Positions 42,073 to 50,797 of a stretch of DNA of 64,000 bases are shown here, in pieces (position 1 is the stretch's first letter; each line of letters starts with the position of its first letter). The DNA is from Lachnospiraceae bacterium (GTDB lineage: Bacteria > Bacillota > Clostridia > Lachnospirales > Lachnospiraceae): assembly GCA_910574745.1 (NCBI GenBank), contig CAJTCE010000010.1, positions 1 through 64,000 on the forward strand, given 5' to 3'. The notes beneath the pieces were generated by a model. That model made no database searches. It was not told the origin of the DNA and saw only the letters and a list, made by a program, of their open reading frames with translations. The position numbers were made by a program, and so were the translations under genes.

Positions 42073-42522
42073 TCACTTCCTGCGTTTCTTAAATTTCTCC
42101 TTTGCATACTCGTAGGCTTCTTGGATATATGGTTTCAATTCCTCGAATGTCTCTTTAGAGGGGTTTAATGCACATATCCACGCCATCCATGCGTAGACAG
42201 GATGGGGGAGTATTTCATTCAATACGGTAAAGTCATAATCCATATCTACAACGCCGCCTGCTGGCGGACGTTTTGGGATTGCTCCAAACAATTCCGCAAA
42301 AGTGCTTTTCCGTATTCCCAGATTCACACGGTAGACGTTCTCTCTGTTTAAACCAGAACCTTTGTCATTATCACCGTCTTTTTCCTTAACCGTCAATATA
42401 TAAACGCCACGCTTCAGCACATGGTCTGGGTTATAGAAAATCCCTTTCTCGCCCCAACTCTCAACTAAGACTGTCCCCTCAAGATTTTGAAGGCAGTAAT
42501 TCAATATTTTATCTGGTGTCAT
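42073..42522 (-). CDS. DUF6194 family protein
   Basis: 149 residues, soluble. LNYCLQNLEGTVLVESWGEK near the start and ILPHPVYAWMAWICALNPS near the end are the family's recognisable parts, and the last helix is lysine-rich (EAYEYAKEKFKKRRK). The fold resembles YjbR/MmcQ-type small proteins. Function unknown. The gene appears intact, unlike its neighbours. No close operon partner. Confidence 0.75.
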   Translation of the reverse strand: MTPDKILNYCLQNLEGTVLVESWGEKGIFYNPDHVLKRGVYILTVKEKDGDNDKGSGLNRENVYRVNLGIRKSTFAELFGAIPKRPPAGGVVDMDYDFTVLNEILPHPVYAWMAWICALNPSKETFEELKPYIQEAYEYAKEKFKKRRK

Positions 42523-42849
42523 TCTGACAGCTCCATTTCTGACTTACTTCTAATTCTCCTATGAGCGCTCCAGAATATCACAGTGGCTATATCTGTGTCA
42601 AGATTTTGGACAAACTTTTTACTATTCCCTGTGGACAGAAATTTTATTCAAGATGCCTTAAAAATTGGGTAAGAGAATTTTATCCCTTACCCAATAGCCC
42701 GTTGGAAAATGGATTGTCTTAGAAACCTATAAAATTTTCTTAAACTTTTCCATAAGTGTTCCAATCTTGCATAAATCGCTCCTGCAATCAATACCGATAA
42801 TAGAGTTTCATTTTCAATATCATTCAGCAAGCCCTCAACGGTCTGGCTC
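42523..42849. terminator. Gene-free strip with a strong terminator (42664-42695)
   Basis: ATTGGGTAAG / CTTACCCAAT form perfect 10-bp arms with a 12-base loop; on the minus strand a TTTTT run follows. It terminates transcripts from the AraC/KTR side. The rest of the strip holds nothing I recognise. Confidence 0.7.
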
Positions 42850-42994
42850 TTAGATGGCGGTTACTTGTAGATGTGTTACTTCAACCAATGTTTCCTGCTC
42901 GCATTCCGGACAGAATAGCGGGAAATTCTTTAGCTCTGTATCTTTCCCAATTCTGGTTCGGCCCTTGTTGCCACAAATAGGGCAGTATATTCAT
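42850..42994 (-). pseudogene. Cysteine-rich KTR protein, start region broken
   Basis: The minus strand encodes CPICGNKGRTRIGKDTELKN, FPLFCPECEQETLVEV and a stop at 42850, the classic four-cysteine zinc-ribbon of KTR-domain proteins carried on Tn916-like elements. The only nearby ATG (42994) is out of frame by two bases with CPIC, so the start has been damaged. Confidence 0.75.
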
Positions 42995-43013
42995 TGTGTT
43001 TTAGTATCCATAG

Positions 43014-43859
43014 CTATTTTTTTACTACAGGTATCCATACTTCATATTGTGCATTTTGCGGGTCTGGATTTAAGTAAACCTCGACATCGGGAGCATTGCC
43101 ATATTCGTATCCCGATGTCGGCAGCCATTCTGTTACGATACGTCGTTCTAATTCCTGAATAGACTGATTTGTACCCTCTCCAGAAAATATTGCCCATGTA
43201 GCTGCTGGCACGATATATTCTTCAAGTTCGTTCTTTTCTTGTGAAGTTGATACTGCAATATAATACTTCCACGGTTCAGTATCATTACAAGTGCTGACGC
43301 CAAGTACTCCCATAGGCGGCGTATCCATCATACTGATTAATCTTTGCAATGTTCCGTTCATGGATATTTCCTGCCACTTTGGAGGTATAACTGTAAAATT
43401 TTTTTCAATGTCCTTATGAAGCGGTACCGATACGCCTACAATACGGAATGCATCTTTTGTTTCAATTCGATAATTCATTTCTTCCACTCCTTTAACTGTA
43501 ATTTTAAATAAGATAGGCGGGAAGGATTTTACGGATACACCCTCGTTTTTAACGGCAGATGGGGCGACTCCATGAACAGATTGAAATGCTCTGTTAAATG
43601 CAGTAGGGGAATTATATCCATATTTTCCTGCCACATCAATGATTTTCATACTTTTACCCTGTAAATCTACAGCGGCAAGTGACATTTTTCTCCTGCGGAT
43701 ATATTCAGACAAAGAAATTCCTGCCATATAGGTAAACATTCTCTGGAAATGATAAGAAGAACAACAGGCAATCTGCCCAAGCTGTTCATAATCCATTTCA
43801 TCTGTCAAATGTTCCTCAATATAACCGATTGCCTCATTTAATCTTTCAATCCATTCCAT
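43014..43859 (-). CDS. AraC-family regulator with GyrI-like effector domain
   Basis: 281 residues from ATG 43859 (GGGAGG nine bases upstream). N-terminal double HTH (YEQLGQIACCSSYHFQRMF, IDVAGKYGYNSPTAFNRAF), then a GyrI-like small-molecule domain (~115-281; DAFRIVGVSVPLHKDIEK, WAIFSGEG). This is the layout of multidrug- or stress-sensing regulators such as Rob and YdeE-type proteins. Target genes are not obvious; the adjacent genes are remnants. The protein looks intact. Confidence 0.85.
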   Translation of the reverse strand: MEWIERLNEAIGYIEEHLTDEMDYEQLGQIACCSSYHFQRMFTYMAGISLSEYIRRRKMSLAAVDLQGKSMKIIDVAGKYGYNSPTAFNRAFQSVHGVAPSAVKNEGVSVKSFPPILFKITVKGVEEMNYRIETKDAFRIVGVSVPLHKDIEKNFTVIPPKWQEISMNGTLQRLISMMDTPPMGVLGVSTCNDTEPWKYYIAVSTSQEKNELEEYIVPAATWAIFSGEGTNQSIQELERRIVTEWLPTSGYEYGNAPDVEVYLNPDPQNAQYEVWIPVVKK

Positions 43860-43892
43860 AACAAAAATCCTCCCAACAGTTTTTAGCATATA

Positions 43893-44222
43893 TTACGATT
43901 CCGTTTTTTTCCTCTCAATCTCTGCACAAAAAAGAGAGGTAATTATTTTAGTAATTGATATTTGCTTTTCTTGCTTGACTGCATAAGTCACGGGTAGATA
44001 AAGTATAGCTTTTTCCGTCTCTGATAAAATTTGTCCCACACTGCCGAAAAGCCTGTAATCAGCCCTGTCTTGATTTTCTACCGTATTGCCAACCGTAGCA
44101 TTATCATATCCATCGTTCCAGTTCATTGGAATACAATCCATGAAGCGTTCAATACGCTTTGTTAAAAAAAGAAAGTGCAGGTCTGAACGCTCCCGTATCA
44201 TCTGCCACCCTTTGTGTTTCAA
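43893..44222 (-). pseudogene. DUF5131 (phage Gp37/Gp68-like) fragment
   Basis: Residues 1-58 (GWQMIRERSDLHFLFLTKRI, ERFMDCIPMNWNDGYDN, TVENQDRADYRL) are an internal piece of a DUF5131 protein, a radical-SAM-like family. After that the sequence changes to unrelated residues (GSVGQILSETEKAILYLP). Both the iron-sulfur N-terminus and the C-terminus are missing, so it is a gene fragment fused to other debris. Confidence 0.65.
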
Positions 44223-44319
44223 TTTTTCTTATCGTATAGCGTATGGCCGTTCTTTTTCGACTATTCTTTGCTCTCTATTTTGGATTTTCACTTGTTCATG
44301 CTGAAACTTTAACACTCAC

Positions 44320-44481
44320 TTAGGATTTCTTCTTTCTTCTATCAATAGGCTTCTTTGCAATTATCGGTATAAGCCAAACACGGTTGATGTTCATTGCTCC
44401 TTCAATACGATTTTCCTTGCATAGCCGCTGCACCCACCTAAGCGATACGTTCCATTTTTCTGCGGCTTCCTGTGCTGTCAT
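44320..44481 (-). CDS. Small helix-turn-helix protein
   Basis: 53 residues: MTAQEAAEKWNVSLRWVQRL, CKENRIEGAMNINRVWLIP and a lysine/arginine tail. It is a single MerR/excisionase-like HTH, common on conjugative elements. GGAGG lies ~18 bases before this ATG, with in-frame codons KIFEY in between, so the original start may have been further upstream and lost. Confidence 0.55.
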   Translation of the reverse strand: MTAQEAAEKWNVSLRWVQRLCKENRIEGAMNINRVWLIPIIAKKPIDRRKKKS

Positions 44482-44603
44482 ATATTCAAATATTTTTGAC
44501 CTCCTATTGCGTACTGTGTATAGTATAGCCGCTTAAACGAACTGTATCAAGTGCGTTTTCTGCCTTTAGCTGTTCCGTTTGCCCTGTGTCTGTTTCATGC
44601 CCT

Positions 44604-45137
44604 CTATGAGCCTGTGGGAGCGTGGTATGGTTCAACCGTCCGTACGGTTTTGTTTCCATGATAAGCTATGTATTCGAAAAAAAGCAGTTTGTGGTCTTCC
44701 AAAGCAGTTTTAATCGTTTGTAAGTATGGTTGGATATTTCTGTTGCCCAGCCACGGGCTTAAATCTATGCGTATTTGATTTGTCTTTATTTCAATGTCTT
44801 TCGCTTTGTCGGCAGGGATGAAACTTTTAACTTTCACAAGAGCATTTACAAGTTCGTTTCCTCGTACTATGTTGGAAAGATTGGACAGCCCCATCAAAAT
44901 TGCGGATAAATCGGTAGTCGAAACAACCTTTTGATCACTCTTATACTCCCGCATGATTTCAAAACCGCCGCCAACTCCCGATGTTGAGCGAATAGGAATA
45001 CCTGCCATGTTGATTGCGTCTATATCACGATAGATTGTACGGGGCGAAACTTCAAACATATCTGCCAGCTCCTGCGCGCCCATGCGCTGTTTGTCCAAGA
45101 GTGTCATAATGATACTAACAAGTCTGTCAACCTTCAT
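44604..45137 (-). CDS. WYL-domain transcription regulator, C-terminally truncated
   Basis: 177 residues from MKVDRLVSII (ATG 45137). N-terminal DeoR-type HTH (MGAQELADMFEVSPRTIYRD) with the typical GIPIRSTSGVGGGFEI wing, then the start of the WYL domain (HKLLFFEYIAYHGNKTVRTV). Full-length YafY-like regulators have about 300 residues; this one stops at EPYHAPTGS, before most of the WYL domain, where mobile DNA begins. It is divergent from the DJ-1/PfpI gene. The HTH may still bind DNA; effector binding is probably lost. Confidence 0.8.
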   Translation of the reverse strand: MKVDRLVSIIMTLLDKQRMGAQELADMFEVSPRTIYRDIDAINMAGIPIRSTSGVGGGFEIMREYKSDQKVVSTTDLSAILMGLSNLSNIVRGNELVNALVKVKSFIPADKAKDIEIKTNQIRIDLSPWLGNRNIQPYLQTIKTALEDHKLLFFEYIAYHGNKTVRTVEPYHAPTGS

Positions 45138-45257
45138 CCGATAACCGCCTTTCAAAAGTTTCCTCTCATTTTAAATTGTTGCCATACAGATGTCAACAAT
45201 TGGTTGGTATAATGAAGAAGCTAACGGTACAACAGAAAATTGAAATGGAGGAAAGGT

Positions 45258-45890
45258 ATGTTTACAGTCTATGTTTATACCCTTGATAATTTGGCAGATT
45301 GGGAATTGGGATATATTACCGCAGAGCTGAATTCTAAGCGTTTTTTCAAAAAGGATGCACCAAATGTATCGGTCAAAACGGTCGCTGTCTCAAAAGAACC
45401 AGTCAAGACAATGGGTGGCTTAACTATAATTCCCGATAGCGTTATCAGCGAGATTATGGTAAATGAAAAAAGTGTATTATTGTTACCCGGTGCAAACACT
45501 TGGGATGATTCGAAGCATGGTGCTATTATTGAGAAGGCAGCAGAACTTCTTTCATCAGGAGCTACAATATGCGCCATATGTGGTGCTACCGCTGCATTGG
45601 CAAATGCCAGTCTTCTGGATCAGCGTCTGCACACCAGCAACGGGGCAAAATACCTTGAAATGTTTTCTCCCTGTTACAAAGGGCAGGAGTTTTATATTAA
45701 TGAGCCCTCTGTGGCAGACCACAACTTCATTACCGCAAGCTCTACCGGGGCTTTGTTATGGACAAAGCAAATCCTTGAGCGATTAAAGGTTTTTCAGTCC
45801 GATACGTTAGACGCGTGGTATAGGTATTTCAGCAGCGGCATGGAACAGCATTTCTTTGCCCTCATGCAAACCTTGCCAATAAGCAAATAA
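45258..45890 (+). CDS. DJ-1/PfpI family protein
   Basis: 210 residues from ATG 45258 (AGGAAAGG site; the frame extends six codons upstream). The nucleophile elbow is ATICAICGATAALAN, with cysteine at the expected place, and a STGALLW segment follows. Families of this type include glyoxalase-like, chaperone-like and amidase proteins; residues alone do not decide. It shares a ~120-bp divergent promoter region with the truncated WYL regulator, which probably once controlled it. Confidence 0.82.
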   Translation: MFTVYVYTLDNLADWELGYITAELNSKRFFKKDAPNVSVKTVAVSKEPVKTMGGLTIIPDSVISEIMVNEKSVLLLPGANTWDDSKHGAIIEKAAELLSSGATICAICGATAALANASLLDQRLHTSNGAKYLEMFSPCYKGQEFYINEPSVADHNFITASSTGALLWTKQILERLKVFQSDTLDAWYRYFSSGMEQHFFALMQTLPISK

Positions 45891-45948
45891 TCTGTATTTA
45901 TCATTGATAAATACACAATAATTGCCACACGATGGCAAAAGAAACAAG

Positions 45949-45992
45949 AAAAGCGCTTGCCTTACATCTCAGATATAAAACAAGCGTCTTTT
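45949..45992 (+). terminator. Terminator after the DJ-1/PfpI gene
   Basis: AAAAGCGCTTG pairs with CAAGCGTCTTTT (one bulge), with T-rich sequence after. It also faces the end of the aldolase operon on the other strand. Confidence 0.6.
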
Positions 45993-46052
45993 CATTTATA
46001 TTTTTTTATTTAAAATCCAGATTATTAATCTACCACGAGGCTGTCTTCTCTA

Positions 46053-46922
46053 TTAGTATCTTCCCACAGACCCGAACAATTCCATCTTCTTGATAGTCTC
46101 CGCCTTGACAGCCTCCATTTCATAAGGAATCATTTCCGTCATGCCTTTTCCCACATTTTTACAGTTATTCACAACTGCTTTAACCGCTGCAACATTAATA
46201 TCCGTAAAAATATTAACCTTGCTGATTCCTATTTCTATGGCACGCTTAAAGTCGTCATCGCTAAGTCCGGAGCCTCCGTGAAGCACTAAAGGCGTAGGAA
46301 TGGTATTGGCAATGGTATCTATTCTCTCAAAATCCAGCTTGGGCGGAAGCTTGTAAGCTCCGTGGGCATTCCCCACCGCAATGGCAAGGGCGTCTACTCC
46401 TGTGCGCTTTGCATAATCCTTTGCCTGCTCCGGCTGAGTATAGTAAATGGAGGGATCTAGCGCTTTTTCTCCGCCGGAAGGGTTTTCTTCCGCCGAGTCG
46501 GGATTATCCCCTACGTGTCCCAGTTCCCCTTCAATGGTAGCGCCGTAGGAATGGGCAATATCCGCCATTTCCTTTACCTTTTTAATATTTTCTTCATAGG
46601 AATCCGTGGAGCAGTCATACATGATGGAAGTAAAACCAAGCTTCAGGGCTTCTATACATTTTTCATAGGTCAGACCGTGGTCATAATGAATGACAACAGG
46701 AACCTTCGCCCTTTTTGCCATGGGAATCAGGAAGTAAGACAAATCCTCCAACGGTCCGTAGGGAAGCAGCACCTCAGCCGTTCCCATAATAACAGGAGAA
46801 CCGGTTTCCTCTGCCGCCGCGATAATCCCTCTTGCCATTTCCAGATTAACCGCATTAAACAATCCTACCGCATATTTGTTTTTTCTTGCGGGTACTAATA
46901 CATCATTTAAATTTGCTAACAT
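46053..46922 (-). CDS. Class II (zinc) ketose-bisphosphate aldolase
   Basis: 289 residues. Zinc and substrate residues are visible in PVVIHYDHGLTYEKC, EGELGHVGDN, AVGNAHGAYK and LVLHGGSGLSDDDF, with the phosphate loop in KVNIFTDINVAAVKA. It splits a ketose bisphosphate into dihydroxyacetone phosphate and an aldehyde. It is the last gene of an operon with a PfkB-type kinase and a XylA-like isomerase, so the natural substrate is probably a less common sugar rather than glycolytic fructose bisphosphate (inference). Ribosome site GAGGAGAAGG before ATG 46922. Confidence 0.92.
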   Translation of the reverse strand: MLANLNDVLVPARKNKYAVGLFNAVNLEMARGIIAAAEETGSPVIMGTAEVLLPYGPLEDLSYFLIPMAKRAKVPVVIHYDHGLTYEKCIEALKLGFTSIMYDCSTDSYEENIKKVKEMADIAHSYGATIEGELGHVGDNPDSAEENPSGGEKALDPSIYYTQPEQAKDYAKRTGVDALAIAVGNAHGAYKLPPKLDFERIDTIANTIPTPLVLHGGSGLSDDDFKRAIEIGISKVNIFTDINVAAVKAVVNNCKNVGKGMTEMIPYEMEAVKAETIKKMELFGSVGRY

Positions 46923-47063
46923 AGCCCTTCTCCTCTTTTCTTGCTTTATTTTTTACCTTTCCTATTTTTGTTTCCATTCCCATTTCGTTTCTATTGCTAT
47001 TTTTCCTATTTTGAACTTCTGTTATTATACTGTGGTTTTCATCATTCGTCAGGGATTTCTCCC

Positions 47064-48188
47064 TCATTCATTCTTCGCCCAGCCTTTATCAATTCTGTCA
47101 GCCAGTTCATCAAAGGATTTCAACCCGCTTAAGGCATCCACTGCCGCCACACAGCTGGCTCCGGTAGCAGCCGCTAACTGCAAGCACCTTTCAAAAGGAC
47201 AGCCCTGTATCATGGCGGTCAGAAATGCCGCTATGGTCGTATCTCCTGCGCCGGTTCCCGAAATAACGGCATCAGGCACATAACTTTTTTCAAAGCCCTC
47301 TTTATCCCAAAAGGTGGAAAAATCAAGCCCGCTTCTTTTTTCCAGTTCCTCAAAAGCTTCCTTTTTTCCTGTCTTATAATAAAAGCCTGCCGCGCCGCAT
47401 TTAATGATCGCCAGTTTACAGCCCATTTGCAAAATTCTGTCAGCCAAAGGAGCAGCATCCTCTTCAATAGAAAGGGCCTCCGTTACATCCCTGCCTTCCG
47501 CTTTCTTTTGCAACGCGTGGTACTTATCTTTATCCAGCATATAACAGACCTCTTCAATGCTGGGCAAAAAGAAATCTACATAAGGAAGGGTCTTTTCCAA
47601 AATAGACTCCCAGTCCGCACGGCCCGCCTCCGACTGCTCATCCACGGCAGCCATGTCCATAGAGGTCATACACCCCGCTTCTTTTACTGTTTTAAAAATG
47701 CGGACCAATTCTCCTCCTCCGGCGGCATACATCTGCGCCATAATAGGGGGATAGCCGAAATGAAACAAAGCTGCTTCCTTTATAAGGGATAAATCCAAAT
47801 CCTTCCCTGTAAAGGTATCGTTTGCTCCCGGATTATGAAGAAAAATCCTGTCGATTCCGGGAATTGCAATCACTGCGGAATAGGAGGTGGAAGAATCCTT
47901 ATCCACGATCATTCCTCCGCCAGCATCATATTGGTCTAAAATATTCAAAATCATTCGTCCGAATGCATCATCTCCCACCTTGCCCATCAAAGAAACATCC
48001 GCTCCCAAAATCTTCATGGCAAGGCCGGTATTGGCAACGCTGCCCCCTGTATGAATATCCGCCGCTCCCACATGTACCAGTCTGCCGGGCACAAGCAGGT
48101 CACTGACATTTTCACATTTACCGCCTTCAAAAAGCGGTGTAATGTCGATGCAGATATGACCTGCGGCAATGATTTTCTTTCGATTCAT
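47064..48188 (-). CDS. PfkB/ribokinase-family sugar kinase
   Basis: 374 residues from ATG 48188 (AGGAGG site). N-terminal KKIIAAGHICIDITP, substrate-side GGSVANTGLAMKILGADVSL, and the C-terminal PfkB signature with anion hole and base VISGTGAGDTTIAAFLTAMI. It phosphorylates a ketose or its phosphate with ATP. Its size is larger than usual (~310) because of an insertion around residues 225-250. Middle gene of the isomerase-kinase-aldolase operon. Confidence 0.9.
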   Translation of the reverse strand: MNRKKIIAAGHICIDITPLFEGGKCENVSDLLVPGRLVHVGAADIHTGGSVANTGLAMKILGADVSLMGKVGDDAFGRMILNILDQYDAGGGMIVDKDSSTSYSAVIAIPGIDRIFLHNPGANDTFTGKDLDLSLIKEAALFHFGYPPIMAQMYAAGGGELVRIFKTVKEAGCMTSMDMAAVDEQSEAGRADWESILEKTLPYVDFFLPSIEEVCYMLDKDKYHALQKKAEGRDVTEALSIEEDAAPLADRILQMGCKLAIIKCGAAGFYYKTGKKEAFEELEKRSGLDFSTFWDKEGFEKSYVPDAVISGTGAGDTTIAAFLTAMIQGCPFERCLQLAAATGASCVAAVDALSGLKSFDELADRIDKGWAKNE

Positions 48189-48284
48189 AAATCCGCCTCC
48201 TAACCTCAACAAAAAATTTCCGGCCATAAGCCGTCCCGATATACACTTCCGGATCTATCGCAAAATCCTCAAACCGTATACCGC

Positions 48285-49319
48285 CTACTCCACGCCCATA
48301 AGCAGATTCATCACATACATTTCCAGTCCTTCAAAGTCTCTGTTTTCCACGCACTTTTTCTGGAAATCATAATCGAACTTATCCACCTTTGCCTCCAGCG
48401 CTTTAAAAATCTTTAAGCTGTTTTCCAGATGCTTATAGCTGTCTTCATCGGTAGTGGTACGCATTGCCTTTACATCCAGTCCCACATATTCCCCATGGGA
48501 ACCGTAGCCGTTTTCCTTCAATACCTTTACCTGATTGAAAGCAGCCCTTAAATTCTCTACGCCAAAGGCCTTATCCTGATCGAATTTAATGCCGTTCTGG
48601 TCATTTAAATGAACGGTCATCAGTTTGCCCATGGCAAGGGCAAAGCCGATTTCATGAGCCGGGTCTAATCCTGCAAGAATCGCATGGGCGCTCTCTAAAT
48701 TGCCGCCCACCCTGTCGGGATCCGTAGTTGCGGCGGAAATCGCCATAACATGACCCATAGTGCCGCAAATGCTCCTGTCAATAGGCTCGTTGGGCTTAGG
48801 CTCAATGCAGACGCGGATTTTGGAATCATATGCTAACATCTTATTAATCGCTTCAATCAGCATCTTGGTAGCCCATACGGGAGATTTACTTTCCGCACAT
48901 AGCGTTCCTTCCCTTGCCAGCCATAATACGATCATATCGCAGCCCAATTCATTTGCGATGTCGATAGAACGGTAAGCCCTCCACATTGCATATTCCCTGT
49001 CCTTTTCGGAGGTGCTCATAAATCCTCCGTCTATGGTGTGGGAATCCATCCAAAGCCTGGGAGCCACAAATTCCGCTTTTAAATTGTATTTATCCAAAAG
49101 TCTTTTAACTTCCCTTGCTTTTTCTTTTATTTCCTCTTCCGTATAATCGTTGATGTTGGGCACTGCATCATCGTCATGGAACTGGATAGCGGAAAATCCC
49201 AGTTCCGCAAAGCGTTTGATCTTTTCCTCAAATGCGATTTCATCCCTTGTTGCCGGTCCGTAAGAATCCGCTCCCGAATGGACATTCCAGGGACCTACTG
49301 AAAATTTAAATTCTGACAT
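48285..49319 (-). CDS. Xylose-isomerase-like TIM-barrel sugar isomerase
   Basis: 344 residues from ATG 49319 (AAGGAG site). FSVGPWNVHSGADSYGPATR, AELGFSAIQFHDDDAVP and the metal-site strand RVCIEPKPNEP, plus TVHLNDQNG and GSHGEYVGLDV, parallel class I XylA enzymes (GLWTVGW..., HDDD, EPKPNEP). It probably converts an aldose to a ketose with two divalent metals. First gene of the operon, 97 bp before the kinase, and divergent from an AraC regulator. Substrate unknown. Confidence 0.85.
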   Translation of the reverse strand: MSEFKFSVGPWNVHSGADSYGPATRDEIAFEEKIKRFAELGFSAIQFHDDDAVPNINDYTEEEIKEKAREVKRLLDKYNLKAEFVAPRLWMDSHTIDGGFMSTSEKDREYAMWRAYRSIDIANELGCDMIVLWLAREGTLCAESKSPVWATKMLIEAINKMLAYDSKIRVCIEPKPNEPIDRSICGTMGHVMAISAATTDPDRVGGNLESAHAILAGLDPAHEIGFALAMGKLMTVHLNDQNGIKFDQDKAFGVENLRAAFNQVKVLKENGYGSHGEYVGLDVKAMRTTTDEDSYKHLENSLKIFKALEAKVDKFDYDFQKKCVENRDFEGLEMYVMNLLMGVE

Positions 49320-49838
49320 GGCACTCTCTCCTTTTCGCTTCATTCATCTGTTTTCGTTTCTCTGCAGCAGCATGCATACTATTTTGCTGTCCACTGTGCA
49401 GATTTTGTTATTTTCTTATGCGCATAAAGATTGTTGATACCTATCAGTATAAAGAAGTCCCTCGCAAAAAACTCTGCCGGGTTTGCTTTTTTCTACAGAT
49501 TAATTTGCTTCTTTTTACAACACTTGCGTAAGCTCCGTCCTTATCTTCCGGATTAATTGCTTTTGGCTAAGCATATAGTTTCCATGCTTCAATATGCCAA
49601 GCTTCAGGCATAAAGCACGTAAATACGTTTAAAATACCGGCTATAGTATTTTCATATGTTGATTGTACATATACGATGTATATGATATAATTTTTCATCA
49701 TAACAGCAGGCCAAAATAGTCTTACAAAAATGACAATTCTTTGTTTTGACCGGACACTTTGATTCCAATATAAAGCGGGACGGAATTCCTTATTTTTAGA
49801 AAACCTTTCTGATTGTTTATTAGGAGGAAGCGCCACAA
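49320..49838. promoter_or_regulatory. Divergent control region of the sugar operon, palindrome at 49416-49427
   Basis: No gene. It contains the perfect palindrome TTATGCGCATAA about 90 bp upstream of the isomerase start, a candidate operator for the AraC-type regulator, and AT-rich DNA with a TATAAT-like box (TGATATAATTT, ~49684) pointing toward the regulator gene. Confidence 0.5.
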
Positions 49839-50786
49839 ATGCCCACCAAAAGAAAGCTTTCAAGAAAGCCTGAAAATGAATACGAAGTTATAGAACATAA
49901 GGTCATTAAAAATTTTAAAGTGTTTTTAGTCAGCCTTGCCTACCGCACGCCCCATATCCACAGTGACTTTGAATTTAACCTTCTCCTTGAAGGCAGCGCC
50001 CTGGTCATCTGTGACGGCATTGAAAAAACCTTTCATGCACCGGATTTTTTTGTGATAAATCCCTTTACTCCCCATGAAATCCGCACGGAAAATCCGGCCT
50101 TGTTTCTTTCCGTTCAAGTGCAGACTTCTTTTTTTAAAAGTTATTTCCCTGCCGTGTCCCATACAGAATTTGCCTTTTGCGGCGCATCCCGTGACCCGGC
50201 TCCTGCTTTTTCCTATGCTATTCCACTGGCAAAACAATATTTTAAGGAAGAGCCCGGTTTTGAACTGTTCTGCGCTGCCAGACTTAACGATATTTTCTAT
50301 TACCTGATTACCAATATGCCCCACCAGACAATCAGCAACGCTGTACACCAGCAGCAGAAGCAGAACTATAAGCGTATCCGTCGTATTTCCGACTATATAG
50401 ACGAGCATTACAGCGAAAAACTGCTTCTTAGGGATATTGCGGAAATGGAAAATCTTTCTTTAACCTACCTGTCGCATTTCTTCAGAGATCATTTCCAAAT
50501 GAGCTTTCAGGAATATCTGATGCATTTAAGATGCGAAAAAGCCCGCCAGCTTTTACTGCTGACGGACCACAATCTTTTAGAAATCTGCTTAGAATGCGGC
50601 TTTTCCGATATTAAATATTTAAACAAAGGATTTCTTGAGATTTATAAGACTTCTCCCAAAGAACTGCGGCGGCAGTCCCCTAAAAAGGAGAGTTCCCCTG
50701 ATAAAAGCTTTCTTCAAAGCACCCAGCGGTTTCTTTCTGCCGAGGATAGTTTGAAGGTTTTGGAAAAGGTTACAATTCCAAAATAG
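49839..50786 (+). CDS. AraC-family regulator with cupin sensor domain
   Basis: 315 residues: N-terminal cupin (~25-130; HIHSDFEFNLLLEGSALVI, VINPFTPHEIRT), linker, and C-terminal AraC HTH pair (LRDIAEMENLSLTYLSHFF, LLEICLECGFSDIKYLNKGF). Such proteins activate sugar operons on binding the sugar. It is divergent from the isomerase-kinase-aldolase operon and its likely activator. Ribosome site GGAGGAAG before ATG 49839. The C-terminal ~35 residues are a polar tail. Confidence 0.88.
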   Translation: MPTKRKLSRKPENEYEVIEHKVIKNFKVFLVSLAYRTPHIHSDFEFNLLLEGSALVICDGIEKTFHAPDFFVINPFTPHEIRTENPALFLSVQVQTSFFKSYFPAVSHTEFAFCGASRDPAPAFSYAIPLAKQYFKEEPGFELFCAARLNDIFYYLITNMPHQTISNAVHQQQKQNYKRIRRISDYIDEHYSEKLLLRDIAEMENLSLTYLSHFFRDHFQMSFQEYLMHLRCEKARQLLLLTDHNLLEICLECGFSDIKYLNKGFLEIYKTSPKELRRQSPKKESSPDKSFLQSTQRFLSAEDSLKVLEKVTIPK

Positions 50787-50797
50787 CCGCATATTTT

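Noticed and set aside
41866-42168. Plus-strand 100-codon frame starting MKKPLHRTTN
   Set aside because: No ribosome site or recognisable domain, and its 3' part is antisense to the DUF6194 gene.
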